Assembly: GCA_018907035.1 (NCBI GenBank)
Contig: JACCIC010000228.1
Span: 124,001 to 188,000, forward strand
Length of the DNA: 64,000 nt
Direction of reading: 5' to 3'
Source of the DNA: Sycobia sp. Sy_11
Lineage: Eukaryota; Arthropoda; Insecta; Hymenoptera; Epichrysomallidae
This document shows positions 1 through 8,814 of this stretch, one piece after another. The first letter of the stretch is position 1. Each line of letters begins with the position of its first letter. The notes below the pieces were generated by a model. That model saw only the letters and a program-made list of their open reading frames with translations, was not told the DNA's origin and searched no databases. Both the position numbers and the translations under genes were made by a program.

Positions 1-880
1 GGACCAACCTTCTAGAATTTGTCGCTGCGATTCGGCAAATCCAGGACCAAGTTCCCGAAAGTTTAGAGCTTGAGATGAACCGTCGCCTCAGGCTTAAGTT
101 GACAAAAGCAACGCCTGCAATGTTTGGGAATACGAAACCATCGAAGGTTTCATTCGTCGGTTACTCGAGGTTTTTGGTACTAACCTCACGTCCCATCATG
201 TTAGACAACAGCTAGGCGAGATTCGAATGCGTGCGAACGAGCCCATAACCGATTATGTGTACCGCGTCGCGAAACTACACAGCTCATTACTTAACTGCGC
301 AAAAATAACGCGCAGAGTGACTCAATTAATCCGCGTCGAGACCAAAGAAATCGAAAACGACGTGATCGCTAATTTTATCGACGGTTTGCCGGAACATCTA
401 TCGAACCGAATTCGCGATTGTCCCCGTAACATAGAGGACCTGCACAGGATTGACGTACAGGTATCAAACGATTTTCAGCGGAAAAACGAGCGCTATAACG
501 GAAGACTGCTTTCTGGCGAATGCGGGGAAACGGCGAGCAATCGTAGGAATCGCGATCCGGTTGTTGTATCCGTGCCTCAAGCGACACTCCGCGAAAGGTA
601 TAATGGGAATCCGCGCATGGAGTGGAGAAATGCGCCGAAAGTGAATCGCGAAGATACGCGAAATCACGCTCGCGGAGAACCTCGACCTGTGCAGAATACG
701 CGCGCACGCTCACCGCGTCCGGATGGACCACAATTAATTTGCACCTATTGTGGAAAATTCGGACATGAACGTGAAAATTGTTTTACGCGACAAAACCGCG
801 AGGCAAGGGAGTCGGGAAACGCGCAAAGCGCCCGGAGGAGAGACAGCCCTCCGACGAACGTCGCGCAAACCCGTCGTTAG
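1..880 (+). pseudogene. gag remnant of Gypsy-like LTR element (family A)
   Basis: This is the capsid/nucleocapsid (gag) part of an LTR retrotransposon, cut by the left edge of the window. The longest open piece is 227-880. Matching gag-like sequence upstream is split: the first ~130 bases read in a different frame from the rest, so there is at least one frameshift. Near the C-terminus is one CCHC zinc knuckle (C-x2-C-x4-H-x4-C, around 739-783), the RNA-binding motif of retroelement nucleocapsids, embedded in an Arg/Asn-rich basic tail. A protease/integrase remnant follows directly and family A's LTR starts at 1381, so this is the 5' half of an internally deleted copy. Not functional. Gag identity is firm from the knuckle plus context; assignment to Gypsy rests on the downstream protease and integrase tail. 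Confidence 0.8.
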
Positions 881-1329
881 TAAATTTTTGCAGCATCGGC
901 ATCGTCAACGATTTGCCGATGATAACAATAGCGTCGCCCGATATTTTAACAGGCGAAACGACAGCGATGGTTGATACCGGGGCACAACCAAATGTAGTAA
1001 AACGGTGCGTGCTAGAAAAACGCGTCATAATCCGCGACGCAAAACAAACGTGCGTTAGGGGTATAGGCGACGGACCCGTGCTAGTTATCGGTGTGTGCGA
1101 GATACACCTCCAGAAACCGGACACGTGCGGATACGATAGGCGAATAAACCCGTCCGACTTTTGCGAAGGAGATGACGTTCTCCTACTCTGTAACGTCAAG
1201 CGAGGACCATTTGATTCCGACTATAGGGGACCGTATAGAGTCACGCGGATCTTCCCGAAAAATAATGTAGAGATTGCGATAGGCAGACGCCTGAAGCTGC
1301 TCGACGACAGCCAATCCAGCTTCCTGTAA
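881..1329 (+). pseudogene. protease fused to integrase C-terminus by deletion (family A)
   Basis: An open frame running from about 778 to 1329 carries a retropepsin active-site motif (D-T-G-A, about 972-983). Around 1115-1140 it passes straight into an integrase C-terminal segment (EGDDVLLL, then GPF and GPYRV motifs, about 1160-1290). RT, RNase H and the integrase core are absent, so a deletion of several kilobases joined protease to the end of integrase in an open frame. The same integrase tail recurs at 16845-17054, which identifies the family. The 3' LTR follows after about 50 bases. No function is expected. Confidence 0.75.
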
Positions 1330-1369
1330 CGACACTAGCAGCGGCCTAAAAACGGACAGCTTTCTGAAT

Positions 1370-1684
1370 CAAGGCGGGGATGTTGCGTCCCGAGGATAAC
1401 CTCGTTTCTTGCGCACGCATAATCGTCATGATCTGCCTAAAATGAAAACCCAATGTAACGCCTGCACTCGAGTAGCTCCGCGTCATTTCCCGTCTAGGTT
1501 TCCGTACGGTTTTCATAAACGCTCGGACAATTGCCGGAGAGGGTGTTTGTTTCGCAGTGCACGAAAACGAAACAATCACACCGACGGGCAAATCATACGA
1601 GTGAGGCGATTGTTATTTTTACAATGTATATATCCATTTATATATATAAATAATTATATATATAATAATTATATAACTATGATA

Positions 1685-1717
<33 letters not shown>

Positions 1718-2166
1718 TAGTATATAATATAATTCATGTAAGATTATAATATGATGTATAATTATGCGTATAATTATCGGCACCTTGTATTGATGGATGA
1801 TTGAATCTATAACGTGTGTGAAAAATATGAATGTAATATAATATCACAAATAACAAATAATGTAATTGTATAATAATAATTGTGTAATATGATAATAGTA
1901 ATAATAATAATAATACTGATTGTTGTATGATAATAATAATATATATAAAAACAAACAAGTTTAGCAGAGTGTTACAAATTCAGTGCTGCCGCGCTGAAGA
2001 TATGTCGAGGGGATCTCACTTTCTTTCCCTTTTCTGAAGTGAGTGATGACAACTCTGCCGAGCATCCTCTGAGGATCGTCACCGTCGAGGTAGTCTGCCA
2101 GCACGCCGTGCCCTCGGCCTTCGCGATCGCCACGCAACGACGGCTGCGAACGATGGGACGTCACGA
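1370..2166 (+). mobile_element. family A LTR, copy A1, with polypurine tract
   Basis: A purine run (AAGGCGGGGA, 1371-1380) is the likely polypurine tract. The LTR starts with TGTTGCGTCC at 1381 and shares its first ~250 bases with 15800 and 17330. Its last ~200 bases match 20565-20758 and 32335-32525. The middle is shorter than in the other copies and filled with (TA)n and AAT-rich sequence. The 3' end is degenerate and runs into Penelope-like coding sequence on the opposite strand near 2166. The full family ends ...GGGACGTTACA, the inverse of its start. Confidence 0.75.
1681..1715. repeat. (TA)n microsatellite inside LTR A1
   Basis: An uninterrupted TA/AT run inside the LTR. Copy A3 has a longer run at a comparable place (17794-17833). 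Confidence 0.9.
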
Positions 2167-2786
2167 CGTTAACAAAAGATGCCCGACATTCCTTTTTCAT
2201 TTCATCATTTAAACGAAAAAGATTAGATTCACCCTCCGCGATGATTTCTTTGATCGGAAGATTATTTTATAATGTAATATAATATTCGATGTTTGACACC
2301 TTTAGACATGATGTTTATTACTTCATTTGGTATCTCCTTGTCAGTTACATTCCTAAACTATTTTTTATTGTTTGCATTTTTAATGTGATAGCTTCGAAAT
2401 TATTTTTTATTTCTCAAACATTCAAATTTCCTCTTTAATGTTTGTCTATTAATATATTTTGTCTTAATAAAATGTTTGTTTTGACCAAGAAAAAATTCAT
2501 GTAATTCATTTCTTTCTATATTTTGATATAAATAATATCCAATCTTTAATAAATATATATTTAAGAAATGAATCTGAATATGTAAATTTCTAATTTCTAA
2601 ATGAAGTAAGTTATTTTTGAAAAAGAAAATATTTTTCATTAGATCATTACAAACGTAATTACTATAAACCTGCAAAAAATATTCATCATGCACTCTATTA
2701 TTAATATGTACCGGAAATATATTTGATTTCTTGCATCTAATAAGGAATGTAAGTTTTTCTTTAAGAAATACAACTTTTAAATTCAT
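2165..2786 (-). pseudogene. Penelope-like element, N-terminal protein fragment
   Basis: The minus-strand frame 2786 to 2400, and a continuation in another frame to about 2165, correspond to the N-terminal region that precedes the reverse transcriptase in PLEs. The 2650-2786 part is nearly the same as the minus-strand piece at 26409-26669, including a shared LTFLIRCKKSNIFPV stretch. It contains frameshifts and stops. It lies just downstream of a PLE terminal region (2880-3317), so the order on the minus strand is C-terminus, terminal repeat, N-terminus of the next unit. That is the tandem-dimer arrangement typical of PLEs. The far end abuts LTR A1. Confidence 0.65.
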
Positions 2787-2879
2787 ATTTATCCATGTTG
2801 AACAATAATTGTTAATAATACTACCATATTTATATTAAATTTCTCTATAATAAATTTAAGTTAAATGGACCTTTTATTT

Positions 2880-3317
2880 TAAAATAATTTAATTGTACTT
2901 ATGTCGACTGCGCAGATACAAATAAATAAATTTTTTTTATGGGTCTTATATACAGTCCAATCAATTCAATCTAAAAATAAAAATTAAAATCAAAATAAAA
3001 ATAAAATAGAAATTAAAAAGAAAAATTGAATTAAAACTGAAATTAAAAATTATAATGACAGTCAGACTGTCCTTGTTTACATTCACCCCCGTAGACTAAT
3101 CTGAAAATAAAATATTAGCTGAAAAATTCTTTGTTAGTAAAGTGCAGTCTGACTGTCCCAAACACCCTTACCTAATTGAAGACCTGTCCAACGTTTCGAG
3201 CTCACTACGTCTACTCGTCAGGGAGTAAACTAAACCTTATATTCTAATCTATATATACCTTATCCCTACTACCAAATTTAGTAAATTAAATCTAAATACC
3301 CCTTCTACACAAATTGT
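2880..3317 (-). mobile_element. Penelope-like terminal repeat region (pLTR-like)
   Basis: On the minus strand this holds the PLE 3' non-coding block seen in all copies here. It contains the hammerhead-like core (3193-3221), a short palindromic block around GACAGTCTGACTGTC (about 3058-3074), an A/T homopolymer-rich stretch (2970-3050), and the common end with GTCGAC near 2902-2907. It sits between a C-terminal and an N-terminal coding fragment, as expected of a repeat between tandem PLE units. Confidence 0.65.
3193..3221 (-). ncRNA. hammerhead-ribozyme-like core in PLE terminal region
   Basis: On the minus strand the order CTGACGA, a 17-nt potential stem II, then GAAAC reproduces the two conserved boxes of a hammerhead core. 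Two other PLE copies in the window have CTGATGA at the same place. Hammerhead motifs are known from PLE terminal repeats. Stem II is weak in this copy and I could not draw a convincing stem I, so activity is unproven and this copy is probably decayed. Confidence 0.4.
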
Positions 3318-3872
3318 TCACAACCAACCCATTAATAAGGAATGATAAACACTGTCCAATTTAGACTCTAACATTAAATTCACATTATTTCGATTCCTGG
3401 AAATGTGAATACTTTCAAGACTCTCCCTTTTATACTTATTATTAATACTATGTTCCAAAAAATTCATAAAATCAATAGAATGTAAAAACTTTAAACAATG
3501 CTCTTTTCTACCGGTAGTAATATGTGAGCTACGTAAACTATATTTATGTTCATAAATTCTCTTTTTTAAATATCTACCTGTTTGTGCAATATAGTATTTA
3601 TCACAATCCATGTAATTAATCTTGTAAACAACTCCTGATTGTAAGCATAAATCATCCATATCTTTGCAATTATTAAACAATCTACTCAAATTATTGCTTT
3701 TTTTAAAGAAAATTTGAATGTTATATTTCTGAAACTTTCTTTTCATTCTTTCAGATAATAATTCTCTAACATATGGTAAGACTATAATTTTGCCTCTGTT
3801 AACATCAACTCTTGCATTATGTCTATTTTGGGTATGATGAATGTCAAACAATCTCTTAGCAATTAATCTATA
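3318..3872 (-). pseudogene. Penelope-like element, GIY-YIG endonuclease end
   Basis: This encodes the C-terminal endonuclease of a PLE (frame 3851 to 3318, with recognisable upstream sequence to about 3872). The GIY-YIG signature is changed: the 44318-44863 copy has YYIGQTGR where this one reads YYIAQTGR, so a signature glycine is replaced. The C-x2-C pair before it and the KKRIYEH helix are present. PLEs use this nuclease for target cleavage and priming. It lies head-to-head with a plus-strand PLE piece beginning near 3900. Confidence 0.85.
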
Positions 3873-3899
3873 AAATGGTGAAGATTAAATTAATTAAAT

Positions 3900-4400
3900 C
3901 TATTAATCTATTAAGTGGATGAAATGGTGGATGATTTTACTTCTGTACATGACAGAATTAAATTTACAAGGGAGATTGAGGTTGATAGTCAGTTAAGTTT
4001 TCTGGACAATAATGTCATTAGATGTAGTAATAATAAGGTGAAACTTAATTGGTACAGAAAATCTATTTGGTCAGTTAGGATTTTAGATTTTAATTCACAC
4101 CACCATTTCGGAAACAAAATTGGAGCATTAAAGGGTGTCATTGACAGAGCAATAAAATTGTCACGTAAAAATTTTAGACATAATAATTTACAGATAGTAA
4201 TAGAAATGTTCATTAATAATGGTTATCCAATTGAATTTATTAATAGATTAATTGCTGAGAGATTGTTTGACATTTAGTATACCGAAAATAGACATTTTTA
4301 TTTTTATTTTAATTTTTATTTTTAGATTGAATTGATTGGACTGTAAGACCAATAAAAAAATATTTATTAATTTGTATATGGGCAGTCGACATAAGTACAA
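3900..4400 (+). pseudogene. Penelope-like element, RT thumb fragment plus 3' tail
   Basis: Frame 3915-4277 encodes the part of the PLE reverse transcriptase just after the catalytic YxDD, through LSFLD and a GNKIGALKG segment, to the start of the endonuclease linker. Here it meets a stop and jumps directly into the PLE 3' tail (about 4295-4400, with GTCGAC at 4386-4391). The endonuclease is therefore deleted. The same segment is present at 43930-44340 in another copy. It forms an inverted junction with the minus-strand piece that ends near 3872; both pieces contain the INRLIA...RLFDI segment. Confidence 0.8.
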
Positions 4401-4404
4401 TTAA

Positions 4405-4678
4405 ATAGTACAAATAAAGTTTATTAAACATTAATGTTGTAAATGCTATGGACAATCTATGTGCGGAGTTTCTTGTAATTCCAATGATTTTTCGACGTCT
4501 CTTTCGACTTAAATTTGGCTTTATACTCTGTTAATTATTTTTTTGAATATTCAAACGTTCATAAAGAAACGTTTGCTGCATATTTGTCTGTCTGTAATTA
4601 CATTACAGATGGAACTTCGCACATAGATTGTCCGTAGCATTTACAATATTAATGTTTAATAAACTTTATTTGTACTAT
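4405..4678. mobile_element. MITE with ~68-bp terminal inverted repeats, TTAA flanks
   Basis: The first and last ~68 bases are near-perfect inverted repeats (ATAGTACAAATAAAG... against ...CTTTATTTGTACTAT). The element is 274 bp with no coding capacity and is flanked on both sides by TTAA (4401-4404, 4679-4682), the target duplication of piggyBac-type transposons. The termini do not begin with the usual CCC of piggyBac, so the superfamily is uncertain. It sits directly at the end of a PLE tail. Confidence 0.8.
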
Positions 4679-4765
4679 TTAAATATAAGCCATGAATCAA
4701 ATATAAATTATAATAGTTATATTCGCAGGCACTCTTTATAAAATTGTAAATTTGAAATACATTGC

Positions 4766-4771
4766 GAGTAT

Positions 4772-4824
<53 letters not shown>
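4766..4824. repeat. (TA)n microsatellite, about 58 bp
   Basis: A pure TA run immediately upstream of LTR B1. LTR B2 is also preceded by TATATATA, and element F is inserted in a TA run. Confidence 0.95.
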
Positions 4825-4829
<5 letters not shown>

Positions 4830-5633
4830 GAGATAAGAAGATATCCGGTAGAGCAGCCTGACATGGCAGGCGCGCCGTAATATTTGTTCAACCGACGAAC
4901 TGCTCTGGGCACTTGGTGACAGCGTTTACGCCGAGCATTCAGACAATCAGACTATTGTACGCAGCCGCAGCAGCAGTTCGAGGGAACTGTTTTTTCCCTG
5001 TTTATAATCAGCCGCGAGTGCGTGCCAGCCAGTTCCAGAGCAGCTTCCAGACAATGAAGACGTAACTAGTCTCCACGCGTTTTTCATATATACCAGTCTC
5101 GATCAAGGTCTTAGAAGATTAGCTATCTTCTCGCGACTTTTAATCGCCGCAACATAGTTCGGTTACGAAAGCGGGACTCACACTCTTATCTTTAGAAGTG
5201 ATCGCGATAAAATAAATATTTAAATTCGAATTGAACTAAAGACGTTTGCAACAAAGTGTTCGGCGTGCAGCAGTGTTATTGTGATTATATATTAATTGAA
5301 TAAATAAGTGTTTATAAGTGTAAAGTATAGGAAGTGCCCGTTCGTCCATTAAAATCTAATATCTATATATATATACATATATATGTAAGCCTCCCTTCCC
5401 TCATTTCCTGCATCATCTTCGAGAAACAGCAGTGGGCAGTCTAACAGTGGGGTTGAACAACCGCAAATAAATCCAAGCATCAAACGAGCTCAGCGTTTCT
5501 TTCGGAAACTCTCGCTATAGCTGCCAAGCTAATTAAACAAGGTAAATCGTAAAGAAAAAGAAATCTCACCAAAGTACGCCGGCATAAAATTTAAATAATA
5601 GACCCCGACGTAGCATTGGTGACAGCTTTGTAG
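4825..5633 (+). mobile_element. family B LTR, copy B1, with primer-binding-site-like end
   Basis: The LTR starts TGTCCGAGATAAG and ends near 5615. It is followed by TTGGTGACAGC (5616-5626), which stands at the same place after LTR B2 and after family A's LTR at 32525 and is the likely primer binding site. Copies with the same landmarks are 14636-15444 (plus), 33817-34843 (minus) and a partial at 31235-31812 (minus). The downstream internal region is lost: within 40 bases the sequence turns into AT-rich DNA and a TA run. Whether the family is Gypsy or BEL/Pao cannot be told from the LTR alone. Confidence 0.7.
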
Positions 5634-5668
5634 GATTTGTATTTCTTCTATATTATTTTTAATAGAAA

Positions 5669-5673
<5 letters not shown>

Positions 5674-5717
<44 letters not shown>
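5674..5717. repeat. (TA)n microsatellite
   Basis: A TA run between the truncated leader of LTR B1 and the short PLE derivative. Confidence 0.95.
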
Positions 5718-5721
<4 letters not shown>

Positions 5722-5739
5722 ATTTTTCTTTATGTCTTA

Positions 5740-6128
5740 CATATATATAAATATTTTTTTTATGTCTTACAGCCCAATCAATTGAATCTAAAAATAAAAT
5801 AAAAATAAAAATATAAAATAATGAGGTACGATCATCAGGGACCCTGATGAGGAGCCGTAGGGAGCTCGAAACGTTGGACAAGTCTTCAATTAGGTAAGGG
5901 TGTTGGGGACAGTCAGACTGCACTTTAGTAACAAAGAATTTTTTCAGCTAATATTTTATTTTCAGATTAGTCTACGGGGGTGAATGTCAACAAGGACAGT
6001 CTGACTGTCATTATGATTTTAATTTAATTTTTAATTTAATTTTTATTTTATTTTTTTTATTTATTTTTATTTTTATTTTATTTTTAGATTGAATTGATTG
6101 GACTTAAGACCAATAAAAAAATATTTAT
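5740..6128 (+). mobile_element. Short Penelope-derived element with inverted ends
   Basis: About 390 bp made only of PLE terminal sequence. The left end (about 5740-5818) is an inverted copy of the PLE 3' tail, the centre carries the hammerhead-like core and the GACAGTC blocks, and the right end (about 6060-6128) is the tail in plus orientation. No protein is encoded. It resembles a non-autonomous PLE derivative, or a copy whose 5' end was inverted on insertion; partial inverted repeats at the 5' end are known for Penelope copies. Confidence 0.7.
5844..5872 (+). ncRNA. hammerhead-ribozyme-like core
   Basis: CTGATGA (5844-5850), a 17-nt stem II region and GAAAC (5868-5872). Stem II can pair GAGC with GCTC if one G next to CTGATGA is bulged. 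Downstream ACGTTGGACAAGTC could form a short stem III ending in GTC, the usual cleavage triplet. Stem I is not evident. The same core in two further PLE copies argues for selection during the element's life, not for present activity. Confidence 0.45.
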
Positions 6129-6359
6129 TAATTAATATATATATATATATATACTAGCATCCCCCGTCTCGGCTTCGCCCGAGATAATAATTTACCCGAT
6201 TTCATAAACAATTCAATAATATCTAAGAAAAAAGTACTCTTATATATACAAATCTATATTTCTATAAATAATTGACCGTAATTTACCTATCATCGCTTCT
6301 GTATAAAAAGCTGCTTCAATATATGCATATTAAATATGGCTTGGATGAAGACAAATGTG

Positions 6360-7190
6360 CTTTCGAGTTCAAGCGGTAGAACAAGATGTCCAAGTCTCTC
6401 TTGACGTCGTTTACGGAGTATCCTGTTCGGACTATAGGAAATTTCTCGGGTCACCTGCTATATAGAGTTTTCTGTTGGGGAGGTATAATACAATGTCCAG
6501 GTATCCGGAGACGTCATTACTGGGAGTGTGCGTGTTCGAATGATAGAAGACGAATCTCTTCATAGAAGTCGTACTGACATACCTGTACTTTGTTTCCGAC
6601 CAACTGTACACGAATTTCCCCGTAGAGGTTGTTCAAAAACAACTGAAAATCGCATTCTATCATCCAAATCCGAAACTCTCCGTAAAAGTTGTCCCGACAT
6701 ACCTGAACATCGTTTCCTATCAACTGAACACGATGCTCAATATAGAAATCGTCGTTCCGCCATACCTGGACATCGTCTTCTACCACCTGAATACGAAATT
6801 CTCCGTAGAAGTCGTTCCAAAACATCTGGAAATCGCATTCTATGATCCGAACATCAAATTCCCCCTAGAAGTTGTCCCAACATACCTGAACATCGTTTTC
6901 TACCAACTAAACACGGTACTCCTCATAGAAGTCATCTCGTCATATCTAGACATCATCTTCTACCGTCCGAACGCGAAATTCCCCGTAGAAGTCGTTCCAA
7001 AATACCTGGGAATCGCATTCTAACATCCGAACACGAAACTCCCCGTAGAAGTTGCCCGACGTACCTAAATATCATTTCTTTATACCTGGATCTCGTTTTC
7101 CATCAACTGAATACAATATCCCCCGTAGAAATCGCCCAGAGACACATGGACATCACATTCTATCATCTGAACACATAACTACTAGTTCCG
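6360..7190 (+). repeat. Tandem ~63-bp coding-type repeat in a pol linker
   Basis: About a dozen diverged tandem units of ~63 bp (21 codons). They include CGTAGAAGTCGTTCC-like and CATCTGGAAATCGCATTC-like blocks and are clearest from 6540 to 7150. The period is a multiple of three, so more than one frame stays open (6528-6845, 6733-7023, minus 6517-6825). The frame that continues into the downstream acidic linker (7052-7363) reads as proline/arginine-rich 21-residue repeats. It most likely belongs to the linker ahead of integrase in the envelope-bearing element. Confidence 0.6.
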
Positions 7191-7363
7191 ATGAAGAAAG
7201 CTCATCTGTATACGACAGTACTCCAAGTTTTTCCGAAGTGGACTCAGAAATCGAAGAAGCTGGCCTTCCAAATCCTATTTTCGATAGCAAAAGTACAGCA
7301 TCAAATTATCCCAAGTACGATAATATTATCGAAACTAAGGATTATTATTCAATACCGTCGTGA
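7052..7363 (+). pseudogene. pol linker ahead of integrase (envelope-bearing element)
   Basis: The last tandem-repeat units pass into a Ser/Glu/Asp-rich acidic linker (about 7170-7290) and then into sequence that continues as the integrase N-terminal region in other frames. Stops at about 7361-7366 and frameshifts show decay. Upstream RT and RNase H are missing, so this copy is 5' truncated, with the break near 6130-6360. The identification depends on the better-preserved integrase downstream. Confidence 0.5.
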
Positions 7364-7365
7364 TA

Positions 7366-8810
7366 ATATAGCATATTTTGTAAACATAAATGGGAACCCT
7401 GCGATGTCGGGGCCGAAAACTTACTTAAGGCCAACAAGATACCAGAACTACAATCATTTGAAGTTAATAATATATACAAAGTAAAATTAACTAACAAGAA
7501 ATATCTAATTGCCTTATGTATAAGAACACAAACGGCGGAATCGCAGCTCACTATAAAGCAAACCGTAACTAATACTTTGGAGAAATTAAAGAATTTTGTA
7601 TACGACAAAAACCTTAAGGAAATAAGTATAGCCAAGAGTGATTATATAGAGAACTTATCTTGGACTAACACTGATTAAGATGGTATTCAAAGGTAGTAAC
7701 ATTAAGATTATCATTTGTAAAGGTACTCTAAAATACGTTCCAGAAAACGAACGTAACGTAATTTTTTACGAAAACCATGATTCTCCCGTAGGAGGACACC
7801 GCGGAGTCTCTAAAACGTATAATAGAATCAAGCAAAACTACTTTTGGGAAGGTTTAAAACAAGATATCCAGAGAGGAATACAACAATGCATAAATAGCCA
7901 ATTAAAAAGTTAATAAGGTTGAAAACGAAACAACCCATGATAATTACGGATAATGCGGGAACCACATTTGAAAAACTAGCTCTAGATATCGTAGGACCTT
8001 TACCGAAAACTTCACGCGGTAATGAATACATATTAACTATGCAAGAAATTATCGAAGTTTTGCATAGCCGTAGCACTTCCAAACGCACAAGCATCAACTA
8101 TCGCCGACGCTTTTATTAAACGCTGCATTTGCGTATTCGGTACGCCGAAAGTTATTTTAACTGACCAAGGTCGAAATTTTTTAAGTAATTTAATGCAACG
8201 GGTAGCTAAACGATCTAGAATAAAGAGAATTAAAACTACCGCGTTTCACCTGCAATCTAATGGATCTCTGAAAGATCTCATCACGCGTTAAGCGAATATT
8301 TAAAACAGTATACGAGTAAAGATTCCGACTGGACCGAATGGGTGGATGTAGCTACGTTAAATTATAACACATGCGTCCAAGAAAGTACTAAATACACCCC
8401 TTTCGAAGTAGTATTTGGGAGATTAGAGCGAATCCCATCAAGCGAACCATTAAGGGAAGCCGATTTAATTCCAACCTACGGATATGCTAAGGATTTAGTC
8501 ATCCGTTTGACCGGCATAAAAAAATTAGCCTACGATAATCTCGTCAGTTCAAAGCATAAATCAAAAAATACTAGGATAAAAATACCAACCAAACACTTTA
8601 AGGTAGGCGATTATGTATTTTTACTAAAGGGTGTAAAAAACGGGAAATTCGGAGATTTATATTCCGGTCCGCATAAAATACTGGAGATTATCGGAAACCA
8701 TAATGAAAGATTCAAATAAAAGAGAACGCGAAAATCGTTCATTTAAACCGGTTACGTATTTCGTATATGAATCAAGAACCACAAATTTCCCAAAGAACGA
8801 ATAATTAAAC
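7366..8810 (+). pseudogene. Integrase remnant of an envelope-bearing Gypsy element
   Basis: In order: an N-terminal region (7366-7676, broken), an HHCC zinc-binding module (7680-7913) whose last cysteine position reads C-x2-S instead of C-x2-C, the catalytic core in two frames (7919-8050 and about 8055-8290), and the C-terminal part (8342-8719) with a VGDYVFLLKG block and a SGPHKILEI segment that is the GPY/F-like module. Of the D-D-E triad, the first D lies in ALDIVGP and the second in LTDQG. The region that should hold the glutamate (about 8260-8280) is altered and followed by a stop. The enzyme is dead. Confidence 0.8.
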
Positions 8811-8814
8811 AGCC

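Noticed and set aside
6517..6825. Minus-strand protein of 21-residue repeats
   Set aside because: It is the shadow of a 63-bp DNA repeat whose sense frame leads into the integrase linker on the plus strand.
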